Assembly: GCA_022768325.1 (NCBI GenBank)
Contig: JALEMI010000044.1
Location: 62,001 to 126,000 of the forward strand
Source: Bacteroidales bacterium
Lineage (GTDB): Bacteria > Bacteroidota > Bacteroidia > Bacteroidales > Marinilabiliaceae
Direction of reading: 5' to 3'
DNA: 64,000 bases
The notes beneath the pieces are model-generated. The model did not search any database, was not told the DNA's origin, and saw nothing but the letters and a program-made list of their open reading frames with translations. Position numbers and translations under genes: made by a program. The first letter of the stretch is position 1. Each line of letters opens with the position of its first letter. Of this stretch, positions 1-8,193 are shown piece after piece.

Positions 1-1
1 G

Positions 2-322
2 CCCGATGACGCTCAGCGGGCGAAGGCATTGGAGTGGATGCGGGCGTTCCACTGCGAGGAGCTGGCGGAGCGGTCGTTCTTGAAGGTGTCGTATGGCGAG
101 CAGCGGATAGTGATGCTGACGCGCGTATTCGTGAAGCGGCCATGCCTCGTGATATTGGACGAGCCGTTGCATGGGCTTGACGCGGGTAAGAAGCACCTGG
201 CGAAGCTGATGATAGAGAGCTATTGCGCGGACCCGAGGGTGACGTTGGTGTACGTGACACACTACGTGGAGGAGATACCCGACGAGGTGGAGAAGCGTTT
301 GACGCTCGTCAAGAAGCAGTAA
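2..322 (+). CDS. ABC transporter ATP-binding protein, C-terminal part (5' end outside window)
   Basis: Frame is open from the window edge; signature-like VSYGEQRIVMLTRVFVKRPCLVILDEPLHGLD and TLVYVTHYVEEIP (H-loop). Confidence 0.8.
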   Translation, partial: PDDAQRAKALEWMRAFHCEELAERSFLKVSYGEQRIVMLTRVFVKRPCLVILDEPLHGLDAGKKHLAKLMIESYCADPRVTLVYVTHYVEEIPDEVEKRLTLVKKQ

Positions 323-354
323 CGGATTAAATTACAGATAAAACGATTGAGACC

Positions 355-1086
355 ATGGGAACGATGGGGATAATCAACTTGGTGATAGTAAACATAATCA
401 TCTGGGTCGCGCTGAGTTATTTTTGGAGTTTTTGGACACACAGGTTGTTCAAGCCGTGGCTATGGCTTGAGCTGAAGAAGCGTGGACTGATTTCGAAGAG
501 CGTGGAGCGGCGTGAGCGTGGATATAAGGACAGGGCTCGCTATTACTCGATATTCTTCGCCATGGAGCAGGTGGAGCGGCAGGAGGTGTCGGGTAGCTTC
601 GTGATGGCGGGGGTTGAGGATTCGGACCTTGTGGGTCTGCTTAGGGGTCAGTGTCCCGAGAGGGAGATGTGGGTGATGGGTCCGATGGCGGCTACGGAGG
701 TGGAGATTGAGCACGAGAATTGCCAGGGCGTGGTGTCGAGCGAGAAGGTGAGCATAGACTTTGCCCCGGAGGCGGAGGTGCGGAGGATCATGCCCGCGGG
801 GGAGAAGAACCACGTGATGGTGGGGAGCGTAGGGGAGAGGATTGCGGAGGTTGAGGGGTCTGTGGCGTTGGCTCTTATTGACTGCGTGGAGTATGAGGTT
901 GTGCTGAGGGTTCTTAGGAAGGTATATCCGCTGATGTCGGCTGGGGGGATAATAATAGTCCACAGCTACAATCACAGTTGGGAGGGTGTGAAGCGAGCTG
1001 TGGACCAGTTTGTTGCGGGGATACCGGAGGGTGTGTTGCCTTTGCCGGATATGTATGGGAGTGTGGGGATTGTTAGGGGGAGTTAG
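355..1086 (+). CDS. Membrane-anchored TylF/macrocin O-methyltransferase-like protein
   Basis: N-terminal hydrophobic helix; C-terminal GGIIIVHSYNHSWEGVKRAVDQFV resembles the TylF-family ending. Confidence 0.45.
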   Translation: MGTMGIINLVIVNIIIWVALSYFWSFWTHRLFKPWLWLELKKRGLISKSVERRERGYKDRARYYSIFFAMEQVERQEVSGSFVMAGVEDSDLVGLLRGQCPEREMWVMGPMAATEVEIEHENCQGVVSSEKVSIDFAPEAEVRRIMPAGEKNHVMVGSVGERIAEVEGSVALALIDCVEYEVVLRVLRKVYPLMSAGGIIIVHSYNHSWEGVKRAVDQFVAGIPEGVLPLPDMYGSVGIVRGS

Positions 1087-2216
1087 AGGGCTTCGGAGCC
1101 GTAAATGCCTTTGTTGAGGATTCCCATTGAGAACTCGCGAAGCTCTTCAAGACGGCGGTTTACTCGGTCGTAGTCGATGGGGGTGTTGAGCAATGCCGTT
1201 ACATCCGCAGACTCGTCGACTAAGCGGTCCATCAGATCGAGGGACTTCAGGAGGGAGGTAAAGCGCGCGTTGCCTCGGCCGGCATTGTAGATTGCTACAA
1301 AGGGCTTGTTGAACATGATGGCGAAGCAGGTGCCGTGGAATGAGTCGGTAAAGACGAAGTCGCAATTGGCGAAGTGTCCGACCCACTCGTTGGGGGAGAT
1401 GAAGACAGCTTTCTCGTCGGTCTTTTCGCTGAAATAGTCCGACGCTTGCATTTGCAGAGTTTGGCAGACGGTGTCGAGCATCTTCTGCTTGTTCGGGTTC
1501 TCGTCAAGGACGTAGGAGAAGACTCCCCCTTTGATTTCCAGGTCTTTGAACAATGGTCTGAAGACATCGGGTCCAGCGAGGAGCGTAGGGTCGAGGACGT
1601 GGAATGCCTCCTTGTGGAGGTATTGGCGGCACAGGTCGACACCACTGTCTTCGCGTGTTGAGACGATTGAGAACTCTTGGATGAGCTGGGCGCATCGTTC
1701 CGTTTCTTCTGGAGTGAGTTCCCAATGGTCTACGCCGAATGATGCGGCATAGGCTACTTTGCGGGTTTTGTTCTTGTCGGCAAAGTCGAGGAATGAGTTG
1801 TAGATGTTTGGGGCGTAGGCGCGTCGCCATACTTGATCTGAGCCTGTTATGCAGACTTGAGGTTTGAAGTCGTTGTAGAATTTTTTTAGCTCAGCGGTAG
1901 AATGGAAAACGGGGAGGGCGTTGGGGAAGTGGGTTTGGTAGAAGGAGGAGTAGTTGTAAACGCGGTCTCGTCGCTTCTCTTGCTTCTTAAGCCCAAGCCT
2001 AATTAGGATGGGCATAAGGAACCACTTGATTACTCCCTTAATTTTTCTTTTAGCCCTAACTTTACTTTTAGCCCTAACTTTAAGAGGAGCAACATAGAAA
2101 CGGGTGGAGACTAAGACCTTATGCCCCTGTTTTTCAAGGACTTTGGAGAGGGCGAAGCTTTGGAGGATGCCGCCGTAGTTAGTGTGGAAGGGTAGGGTAT
2201 AGATGGTGATGTTCAT
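1083..2216 (-). CDS. Polysaccharide pyruvyl transferase family protein
   Basis: MNITIYTLPFHTNYGGILQSFALSKVLEKQGHKV, CITGSDQVWR and TDSFHGTCFAIMFNKPFVAI are typical of the family. Confidence 0.9.
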   Translation of the reverse strand: MNITIYTLPFHTNYGGILQSFALSKVLEKQGHKVLVSTRFYVAPLKVRAKSKVRAKRKIKGVIKWFLMPILIRLGLKKQEKRRDRVYNYSSFYQTHFPNALPVFHSTAELKKFYNDFKPQVCITGSDQVWRRAYAPNIYNSFLDFADKNKTRKVAYAASFGVDHWELTPEETERCAQLIQEFSIVSTREDSGVDLCRQYLHKEAFHVLDPTLLAGPDVFRPLFKDLEIKGGVFSYVLDENPNKQKMLDTVCQTLQMQASDYFSEKTDEKAVFISPNEWVGHFANCDFVFTDSFHGTCFAIMFNKPFVAIYNAGRGNARFTSLLKSLDLMDRLVDESADVTALLNTPIDYDRVNRRLEELREFSMGILNKGIYGSEAL

Positions 2217-2261
2217 GGGAGGGGGAAGTTGGAGGAAGAGGGTAAATATCAGAAACTATCA

Positions 2262-4043
2262 CTATCCTTTCAAGAAATCACGCGCCGCACGGATGCGATT
2301 ATCACCAAGTGTTTGACGAACAGCATCTTTCGCTGCGGATTTGAGCGAAGCGAAAATGCCTGAGACTCCATGCTCGCCGACAAAATTTAGCATTAGCTCA
2401 AGGGCATTACTCTCATCTTCTGTTTCGGTGAAGACCTCAAAGAGCATTGGACGGTCAGCAGGCATTGGCGAAAGGAAGCGCTCGACGGCGGAGAGAAAAG
2501 ATTCTTTGTCTTTTGCCGTCAAATATTCAAAGCCAAGATTCTCTGAGAAATTTTTGACTAACAAGTATGATTTATTTCCATAATGACGAGCAGCAGCAAC
2601 ATAATCTTCTGCGTGTTCGCCAAGGGGATAACAGGGGTGGGCATAATTACGGAACTCGTTACCCTTACCGTTGTTCACCAAGAGAATACGGACGTTGTTG
2701 CCCATATGCCGGTTGCCTATGACATTCATATCATAGAAGAAGGCCAAGTCACCAAAAACTCCTACGAAGAGCTTATCGGGATGAGCAAAAGACGCTCCAA
2801 TCATGGAAGAGACACCTCCGTCAATGCCGAAGCCACCGACATTACACTTGGCATGTACACCATCGGGGAGTCGGAAAAAATTGTATGATCTGAGACTATG
2901 GTATATACCCATGTGAAATTCACAACCGGCGGGCAATTTGGAATGCATCACCTGCGCCATCCAAATATTGCTAAATGGCAAATCTGGGATTTTGATTGTC
3001 AGAGCGTCAATCTCAGCATTTAGGGCATCAAGGTATTCAGTATGCCGTATATCGTCATTAGAATATTTGAGGAAGAATTCTTCCTCTGGCATCATAAACA
3101 CCCTACGTAATTTCCCCCATGTGTCACGAAGACAACCATCAGGGCTGACTCGCCAAACGTGGTTGAACTCTGGGAAGAATTGATTACCGCTTACTTCTCC
3201 AATATGAATGAGCAAGTTTACTTTCCGCAACTCTGAATTCCATTTTCGTTGACCAGCACTTAACTGATAGTGCACCTCGTATTTTCCGCGGTAGCCGCTT
3301 GTATGATCGCAGAACACAACGGCATCATGAGTGGCACAAAACCTGTCGATGGCCCATACCTGTTCCTCAGAGAAATTTTGATGCGCACCGACAAAAACGG
3401 CAACTCGGCCCTCATTAGGCAAAGCCGGCAACTCGTCAAACACAGTATGGCGAAAAATTGCGTGGGCAGACGGTAAATGCTTCACAGAAAAATTTCTGCT
3501 GTAACGAGTGTACATATTCATGTGGGCAGGCCCCCCCCCGTTCAGACTAAGGGCAAGAATCGCCTTATTTGCCTCGATTTCACAGTATCGCTCATCATCA
3601 GAATCTTTCACCGTAGGGATAGTGACAGACTCAACAGAGATATCGTTAGGTACATTACGACGATCTATTTGCTGATCAACAAGATGGCCAACACGATGGT
3701 TGCCACGGGTTGAAGTAATAGCCAACACGGGGAGCTTACGATAGAAAGCCTCAGTTAGACCTGGCATATAGTTGCGCGATGCCGTAGCTCCAGTGCAGCT
3801 AAGAACGACCGGGTCGCCTGTTTCTGCGGCCATTCCACAGGCCAAATAGGCCGCAGAACGCTCATCTACAGAAGACCAAAGCTTAAACCACGGATCGTTC
3901 TGAACACTGACAACAAACGTCATATTGGTCGTGCCTGGCGAGGCAATGACCCTACGTATTCCGTGAGCTTTAAGTAGCGCAATAACTATTTGAACATTTC
4001 GTTCGTCTGTATAGTGCAGTTCTTGATTCATGTTTATTTCCAA
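2262..4043 (-). CDS. MenD-like thiamine pyrophosphate-dependent enzyme (start may be 4031)
   Basis: GIRRVIASPGTTNMTFV, SSVDERSAAYLACGMA (Glu region) and VFGDLAFFYDMN (GD...N TPP/Mg motif). Confidence 0.8.
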   Translation of the reverse strand: MEINMNQELHYTDERNVQIVIALLKAHGIRRVIASPGTTNMTFVVSVQNDPWFKLWSSVDERSAAYLACGMAAETGDPVVLSCTGATASRNYMPGLTEAFYRKLPVLAITSTRGNHRVGHLVDQQIDRRNVPNDISVESVTIPTVKDSDDERYCEIEANKAILALSLNGGGPAHMNMYTRYSRNFSVKHLPSAHAIFRHTVFDELPALPNEGRVAVFVGAHQNFSEEQVWAIDRFCATHDAVVFCDHTSGYRGKYEVHYQLSAGQRKWNSELRKVNLLIHIGEVSGNQFFPEFNHVWRVSPDGCLRDTWGKLRRVFMMPEEEFFLKYSNDDIRHTEYLDALNAEIDALTIKIPDLPFSNIWMAQVMHSKLPAGCEFHMGIYHSLRSYNFFRLPDGVHAKCNVGGFGIDGGVSSMIGASFAHPDKLFVGVFGDLAFFYDMNVIGNRHMGNNVRILLVNNGKGNEFRNYAHPCYPLGEHAEDYVAAARHYGNKSYLLVKNFSENLGFEYLTAKDKESFLSAVERFLSPMPADRPMLFEVFTETEDESNALELMLNFVGEHGVSGIFASLKSAAKDAVRQTLGDNRIRAARDFLKG

Positions 4044-4864
4044 CGAGCGTTAATAGTTTGAGCGTTATTACATGTAATGATTTGACCAGAGACACAACCT
4101 GAAGCATCCGACAGGAGGAAACAAGCCATCTCAGCTACTTCGTCAGGAAGATAAAAACGCCCTGTTGCGTAATCTCCCGAGTAGAGACTTCCGTCAGATT
4201 TTATTCCCGTCATATCAGAAGCCGTTATTCCAGGAGCTACTGCATTTACTCGTATTCCTTCTTTTCGGAAAAGATACGCAAGACCTTGCACCATACTATT
4301 TACGGCGGCTTTGGAGAAACCATATGGACGGAAATCCATAGTGTCTCCCGTTTCTGACGAAGTAAAAAGGACAACAGCTTTGTCGGGTCTCGTTCTTACT
4401 AATTTTACGAACTCCTGGGTCAGGAAAAAACTTCCTTTGAGGTTTGTATCTATTTGTGCGTCAAACGTCTCAGGAGTAACGTCAAAGAAAGTCTGTTCGT
4501 GGAGAGATACACCAGCATTGTTAACGATTGCATTAACTCCTCCTAGCATGGCATCTGCTTCTCTCATAAAATCTGCGAATGCTGCAGGCTTAGAAACATC
4601 AAGACAAAGATACTTGCATTTCAGTCTTTCCGCAGTATCCTTAACGCTTTTCTCGGATCTACCCGCAATTAGCACGTCAGCCCCCTCTGCGACAAACTTC
4701 TCTGCCATTGAGGCTCCTAGACCACGACCACCTCCTGTTATGATAATTCTTTTGCCGGATAATCGTTTGTTGGGTTGAAGATAGTTCACCTGAGCGAAAA
4801 CAGGCTTGGGTTCTCCGTGCAAAATTACGGACAAGATATGCAGTATCGACTTCTTTAAAGACAT
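4034..4864 (-). CDS. SDR family NAD(P)-dependent oxidoreductase
   Basis: GKRIIITGGGRGLGASMAEKF, NNAGVS and YGFSKAAVNSMVQGLA motifs. Confidence 0.92.
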   Translation of the reverse strand: MSLKKSILHILSVILHGEPKPVFAQVNYLQPNKRLSGKRIIITGGGRGLGASMAEKFVAEGADVLIAGRSEKSVKDTAERLKCKYLCLDVSKPAAFADFMREADAMLGGVNAIVNNAGVSLHEQTFFDVTPETFDAQIDTNLKGSFFLTQEFVKLVRTRPDKAVVLFTSSETGDTMDFRPYGFSKAAVNSMVQGLAYLFRKEGIRVNAVAPGITASDMTGIKSDGSLYSGDYATGRFYLPDEVAEMACFLLSDASGCVSGQIITCNNAQTINARWK

Positions 4865-4947
4865 TTAAGCTATTAGATTAAAACAGAGTTACCCGAACTT
4901 TAGACTACAGAAAATATGAATATGACTTGCCTAAGCCGCAACTCGTC

Positions 4948-6483
4948 TCAACGCCGAAACTTACCTATCAATTTTTCTTTTTGGCTGAGAACCAACTGCT
5001 TCTCCTGCGGAGAGAGACCGATAGAGTATGCGGCAAGAGCAGTAGAAGCAAAGGAGACAACAACAGTCAAACCCACCCTGAATATTGAGGGCTCTATAAA
5101 GAAAATAATCGCAAAGGGAAGAATTGAGGCGAGAAAAACTACTGCTAAGCAACGGAGAACAACATGACAGGCATAAAAAGCCACATCGAGACCCACCATC
5201 TTGCGAAGCATGAGAGCGCGAGAAGCGAGCTGGACGACAAAGATAGAGGCTTGAACAAGATAAGAAACATAGACGGGAAACCCAAGTCGGTACAGTAACC
5301 ACACTATGGGGAAAATAAACAAAGATTGGCCGCCTACAACAAGATTGTATTCTCGGATATCACCCGTCGCAAGAGCAGCCGTTATTAAAGTGTGAGACAA
5401 GGCGTACACTAACGAACAAACATTCGCTAACCTAAAAAAGAGTACAGCATAGTCTGGGACTTGCACAAGCCATATCCCGAGAATTGTCTCTGCCTCAAAA
5501 AGTACAGGGAGCGAGACGAGTAGCATCAGCATGAACGATAGTTTGGAACCGGAATAGACAAGCTGAAGCATCCGATGGTTGTTCCCCTGGGCGTATTCTT
5601 TTGTAATCTGGGGGTTAAGGGCAGTAGTAAAACTGGACGAGAACTGCCCTACAGCCGTCTCTATTTGCCCAGCAACACCTCTCGCCGCATTAAAAGCTAC
5701 ACCATAAAACATGTTTACAAGGACATTTACTCCTTGAGACATAAGTACACTGCTAACACAACCGAAAGAATTGTAGCCTGCAAAGCTGAGCATCTTGCCC
5801 ATTAGTTCCTTGTCTACCACGAAACGGAAATGCGACTCGGGGAAATGGCGAGAACAATAAGCACCCTGAATAAGACGATCAACGAGACCTAACAAAGCTA
5901 AAAGGGCGGCATAATAAATAAGTTTATCAATGGGAACTAACGCAATAGCGAGGGCAACCAAAAGTCTTGCTATTGCCATAGCAATGCTTATAACAGCAAA
6001 GAAAGAGAACTTCTCATGAGCTGTTATGACTGCAGAGTAAGGGATGCTTACAAGTCCAAGGATAAACGAGACAATCGAGCACTGGTAGACTACATGCGCT
6101 GCAACAATGCGATCTGGCGGTATAACAAGCTGGGTATTTACGAACCAAAGGCCGACCGTCTCGCAAAGTACAAGAATTATAGCAGATAGAATAAACTGGA
6201 TAGTGACTGCAGTTGAGAAAACTCTCTTTAGGGATTCAGCATCTCCACGGCCAAGCTCGAATGTCAAAAAACGACTAATTGCAGCTGCAAGAGAGCCACT
6301 TATCATTGAGAACATGCCGACAAATCCACCAACCACATTATAAACACCAAAATCTTCTACTCCTAATGCAGCAAGGGTGACTCGGCTGGTGTACAAACCA
6401 ACAAGCATATTGAACGCCATCCTGACGTATAAAAGGATGGTGTTCTTCGCAATACGTTTATTGTTTGCTGATGTTGAAGACAC
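4948..6483 (-). CDS. Oligosaccharide flippase / lipopolysaccharide biosynthesis (Wzx-like) membrane protein
   Basis: 511 aa polytopic protein; KNTILLYVRMAFNMLVGLYTSRVTLAALGVEDFGVYNVVGGFV is typical. Confidence 0.85.
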   Translation of the reverse strand: MSSTSANNKRIAKNTILLYVRMAFNMLVGLYTSRVTLAALGVEDFGVYNVVGGFVGMFSMISGSLAAAISRFLTFELGRGDAESLKRVFSTAVTIQFILSAIILVLCETVGLWFVNTQLVIPPDRIVAAHVVYQCSIVSFILGLVSIPYSAVITAHEKFSFFAVISIAMAIARLLVALAIALVPIDKLIYYAALLALLGLVDRLIQGAYCSRHFPESHFRFVVDKELMGKMLSFAGYNSFGCVSSVLMSQGVNVLVNMFYGVAFNAARGVAGQIETAVGQFSSSFTTALNPQITKEYAQGNNHRMLQLVYSGSKLSFMLMLLVSLPVLFEAETILGIWLVQVPDYAVLFFRLANVCSLVYALSHTLITAALATGDIREYNLVVGGQSLFIFPIVWLLYRLGFPVYVSYLVQASIFVVQLASRALMLRKMVGLDVAFYACHVVLRCLAVVFLASILPFAIIFFIEPSIFRVGLTVVVSFASTALAAYSIGLSPQEKQLVLSQKEKLIGKFRR

Positions 6484-6525
6484 TTGGTGTTGACGTTCTC
6501 TGAGGTGTAAATTCTAATGGGCTTG

Positions 6526-6555
6526 CAAAGGTAGGGATTTTCGACTGATTGACAA
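6526..6555 (-). promoter_or_regulatory. Bacteroidota-type promoter upstream of the flippase/polysaccharide genes
   Basis: Minus strand reads TTG-N19-TACCTTTG, matching the -33/-7 consensus. Confidence 0.65.
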
Positions 6556-6636
6556 TGCACTCACTCGACGCCCCTAACCTGTCGAACCACAATGCGCATG
6601 TCTTGATGATGCGGAGGACTCAGGGGTTTATTGGTT

Positions 6637-7564
6637 TCACGCGTTGGCGGACTGGACTTTAGTGGGGCTATGCACTTTCTCGATGAGGCAGTCGTGGTGT
6701 TTTGTTTTCTTGTCGTAGGTGATGCCAACCAAGACTACGTTGCCTTCGTATCGGCTTAGGGCATCCACATATTTCCGGCTCTTTATCTGTTGGATGGCGG
6801 TGGCAGCCTCCTTGTCGTATTTGAGTTCGAGAACGACTGCAGGAGCTTCCGCATTGGAGCGGGGAACCAAAACAATATCAGCGAACCCTTTCCCTGCTGG
6901 CAGCCCGCTGATTATATGGTACTTTGAACGCGCCGAGTAGAACGCAAGGGAGAGTACACACGCCAACGAGTTCTCGTCATTATACCGCAACAGGCTCGTA
7001 TTCGTACTATGAACCATATCCACACATTTTGCCACTTCCTCAGATTTCCCTTCAAGAACACACGTGAGCAGATAGTCCGATTGATTCAGGGCATCGTTCA
7101 CTTCGGTCCACCCCACCTGTTTGGTCGACAATTTTCACCAATAAGTCCATCAGGTCGTCATTGCCCGTCATTGTTACGGGTCCGTACAAGTTGAGCAGCT
7201 CCTCGCAGATGTCGTGATTAATATGGCGAACCAACAACTCGTCATTGCCACCATACTTCGTCAAGAAATCTGTCATGTCGAGATAGATAACCCTATGACA
7301 ATTAAGATGTTCGAGAAAGTCGTCGCATCGGCTGATGGAGAGGCCATTGAATAAAGACTTTGAGTCGCAGGACTGGTCGTAGTACGCGTTGAGCATCTTG
7401 ACAGCCACGGACTTGCCGAACCTACGGGCGCGCGTCACGCAAAGGAAACGGTTTTCGGTGTCCATCACCAAGTTGACCTCCTCAATGAGCATGGTCTTGT
7501 CCACAAACTTGGAGTTGCAGACTGAGGCGAAGCCGTCGTTTCCTTTGTTGATGTATCGTCCCAT
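6637..7564 (-). pseudogene. AAA-ATPase-like / PD-(D/E)XK nuclease (DUF1703-type) gene with internal deletion and frameshift
   Basis: N-terminal ATPase part in ORF 7052..7564 (MGRYINKGNDGFASVCNSKFVDKTMLIEEVN, RARRFGKSVAVKML). C-terminal nuclease part in another frame in ORF 6637..7131 (GKGFADIVLVPR...VVLELKYDKEAATAIQQIKSRKY). The middle ~200 aa are missing. Confidence 0.8.
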
Positions 7565-7595
7565 GCGTGCAAGGGGGGGGGGGGAGGGGCTGCGA

Positions 7596-8177
7596 CTACT
7601 TGCGGACCACCGTGCAGATGGTCATGAAGAAGTGGAAGCCGGGGAGCTCGTCGACGAGGTCGAGGAAGCGGTAGTCGATTTTTTGGCCGGACTTTTTGGC
7701 GACGTCGATGAAGCCGAGGCCGGCGCCACCGCTTTCGGATATTGTGCCTTGCGTGATTTGCTGTTTGTATGCCGCGGAGAGTTGCTGGCGGTCCATGGCG
7801 TTGATGGCGTCGATGCGCTCTTGGAGGGTGGGGACTTTCTCGGACCGGACGAGATTGCCCGTGACGATGGAGTAGGCCTCGTCGCTATGGCTGATAATGA
7901 TTATTCCTCTGCGAATTTCGTCGGGGTCGTCAGTGATGCGGTCGGCGTGGCGGCTTATGTTTTGCATCGTCTCGACCATGACGTTGAAGACCTTGCGCTG
8001 CACGGGGCTTTGCTCGGCGTGGCGCAGGAGGTTCTCCTCGGTCATTATGGTGAAATTGCGCGTTACTTCGCTTGTGACGCCGCCGACGTAGACGAGGTTG
8101 ATCTCTTTTGTCGGCAGTTCCTGATAGAGTTTGTACGCGTATTCGAGGAAACGGTTGCTGGAGAAGGAGTTTTCCAT
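7596..8177 (-). CDS. SiaB family protein kinase (DUF6272-like)
   Basis: Similar to ORF 32596..33168: VYEG/VYVGGVTxEVT, QRKVFNVMVExxQNISRHAD, GGAGLGFIDVAKKSG. Confidence 0.8.
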   Translation of the reverse strand: MENSFSSNRFLEYAYKLYQELPTKEINLVYVGGVTSEVTRNFTIMTEENLLRHAEQSPVQRKVFNVMVETMQNISRHADRITDDPDEIRRGIIIISHSDEAYSIVTGNLVRSEKVPTLQERIDAINAMDRQQLSAAYKQQITQGTISESGGAGLGFIDVAKKSGQKIDYRFLDLVDELPGFHFFMTICTVVRK

Positions 8178-8193
8178 AGCCTACGAGGGGTGA

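Noticed and set aside
2047-2083. Tandem TTTTAGCCCTAACTTTAC repeat
   Set aside because: Two copies only, in frame in the pyruvyl transferase (KVRAKSKVRAKRK); simple intragenic duplication, not a repeat array.
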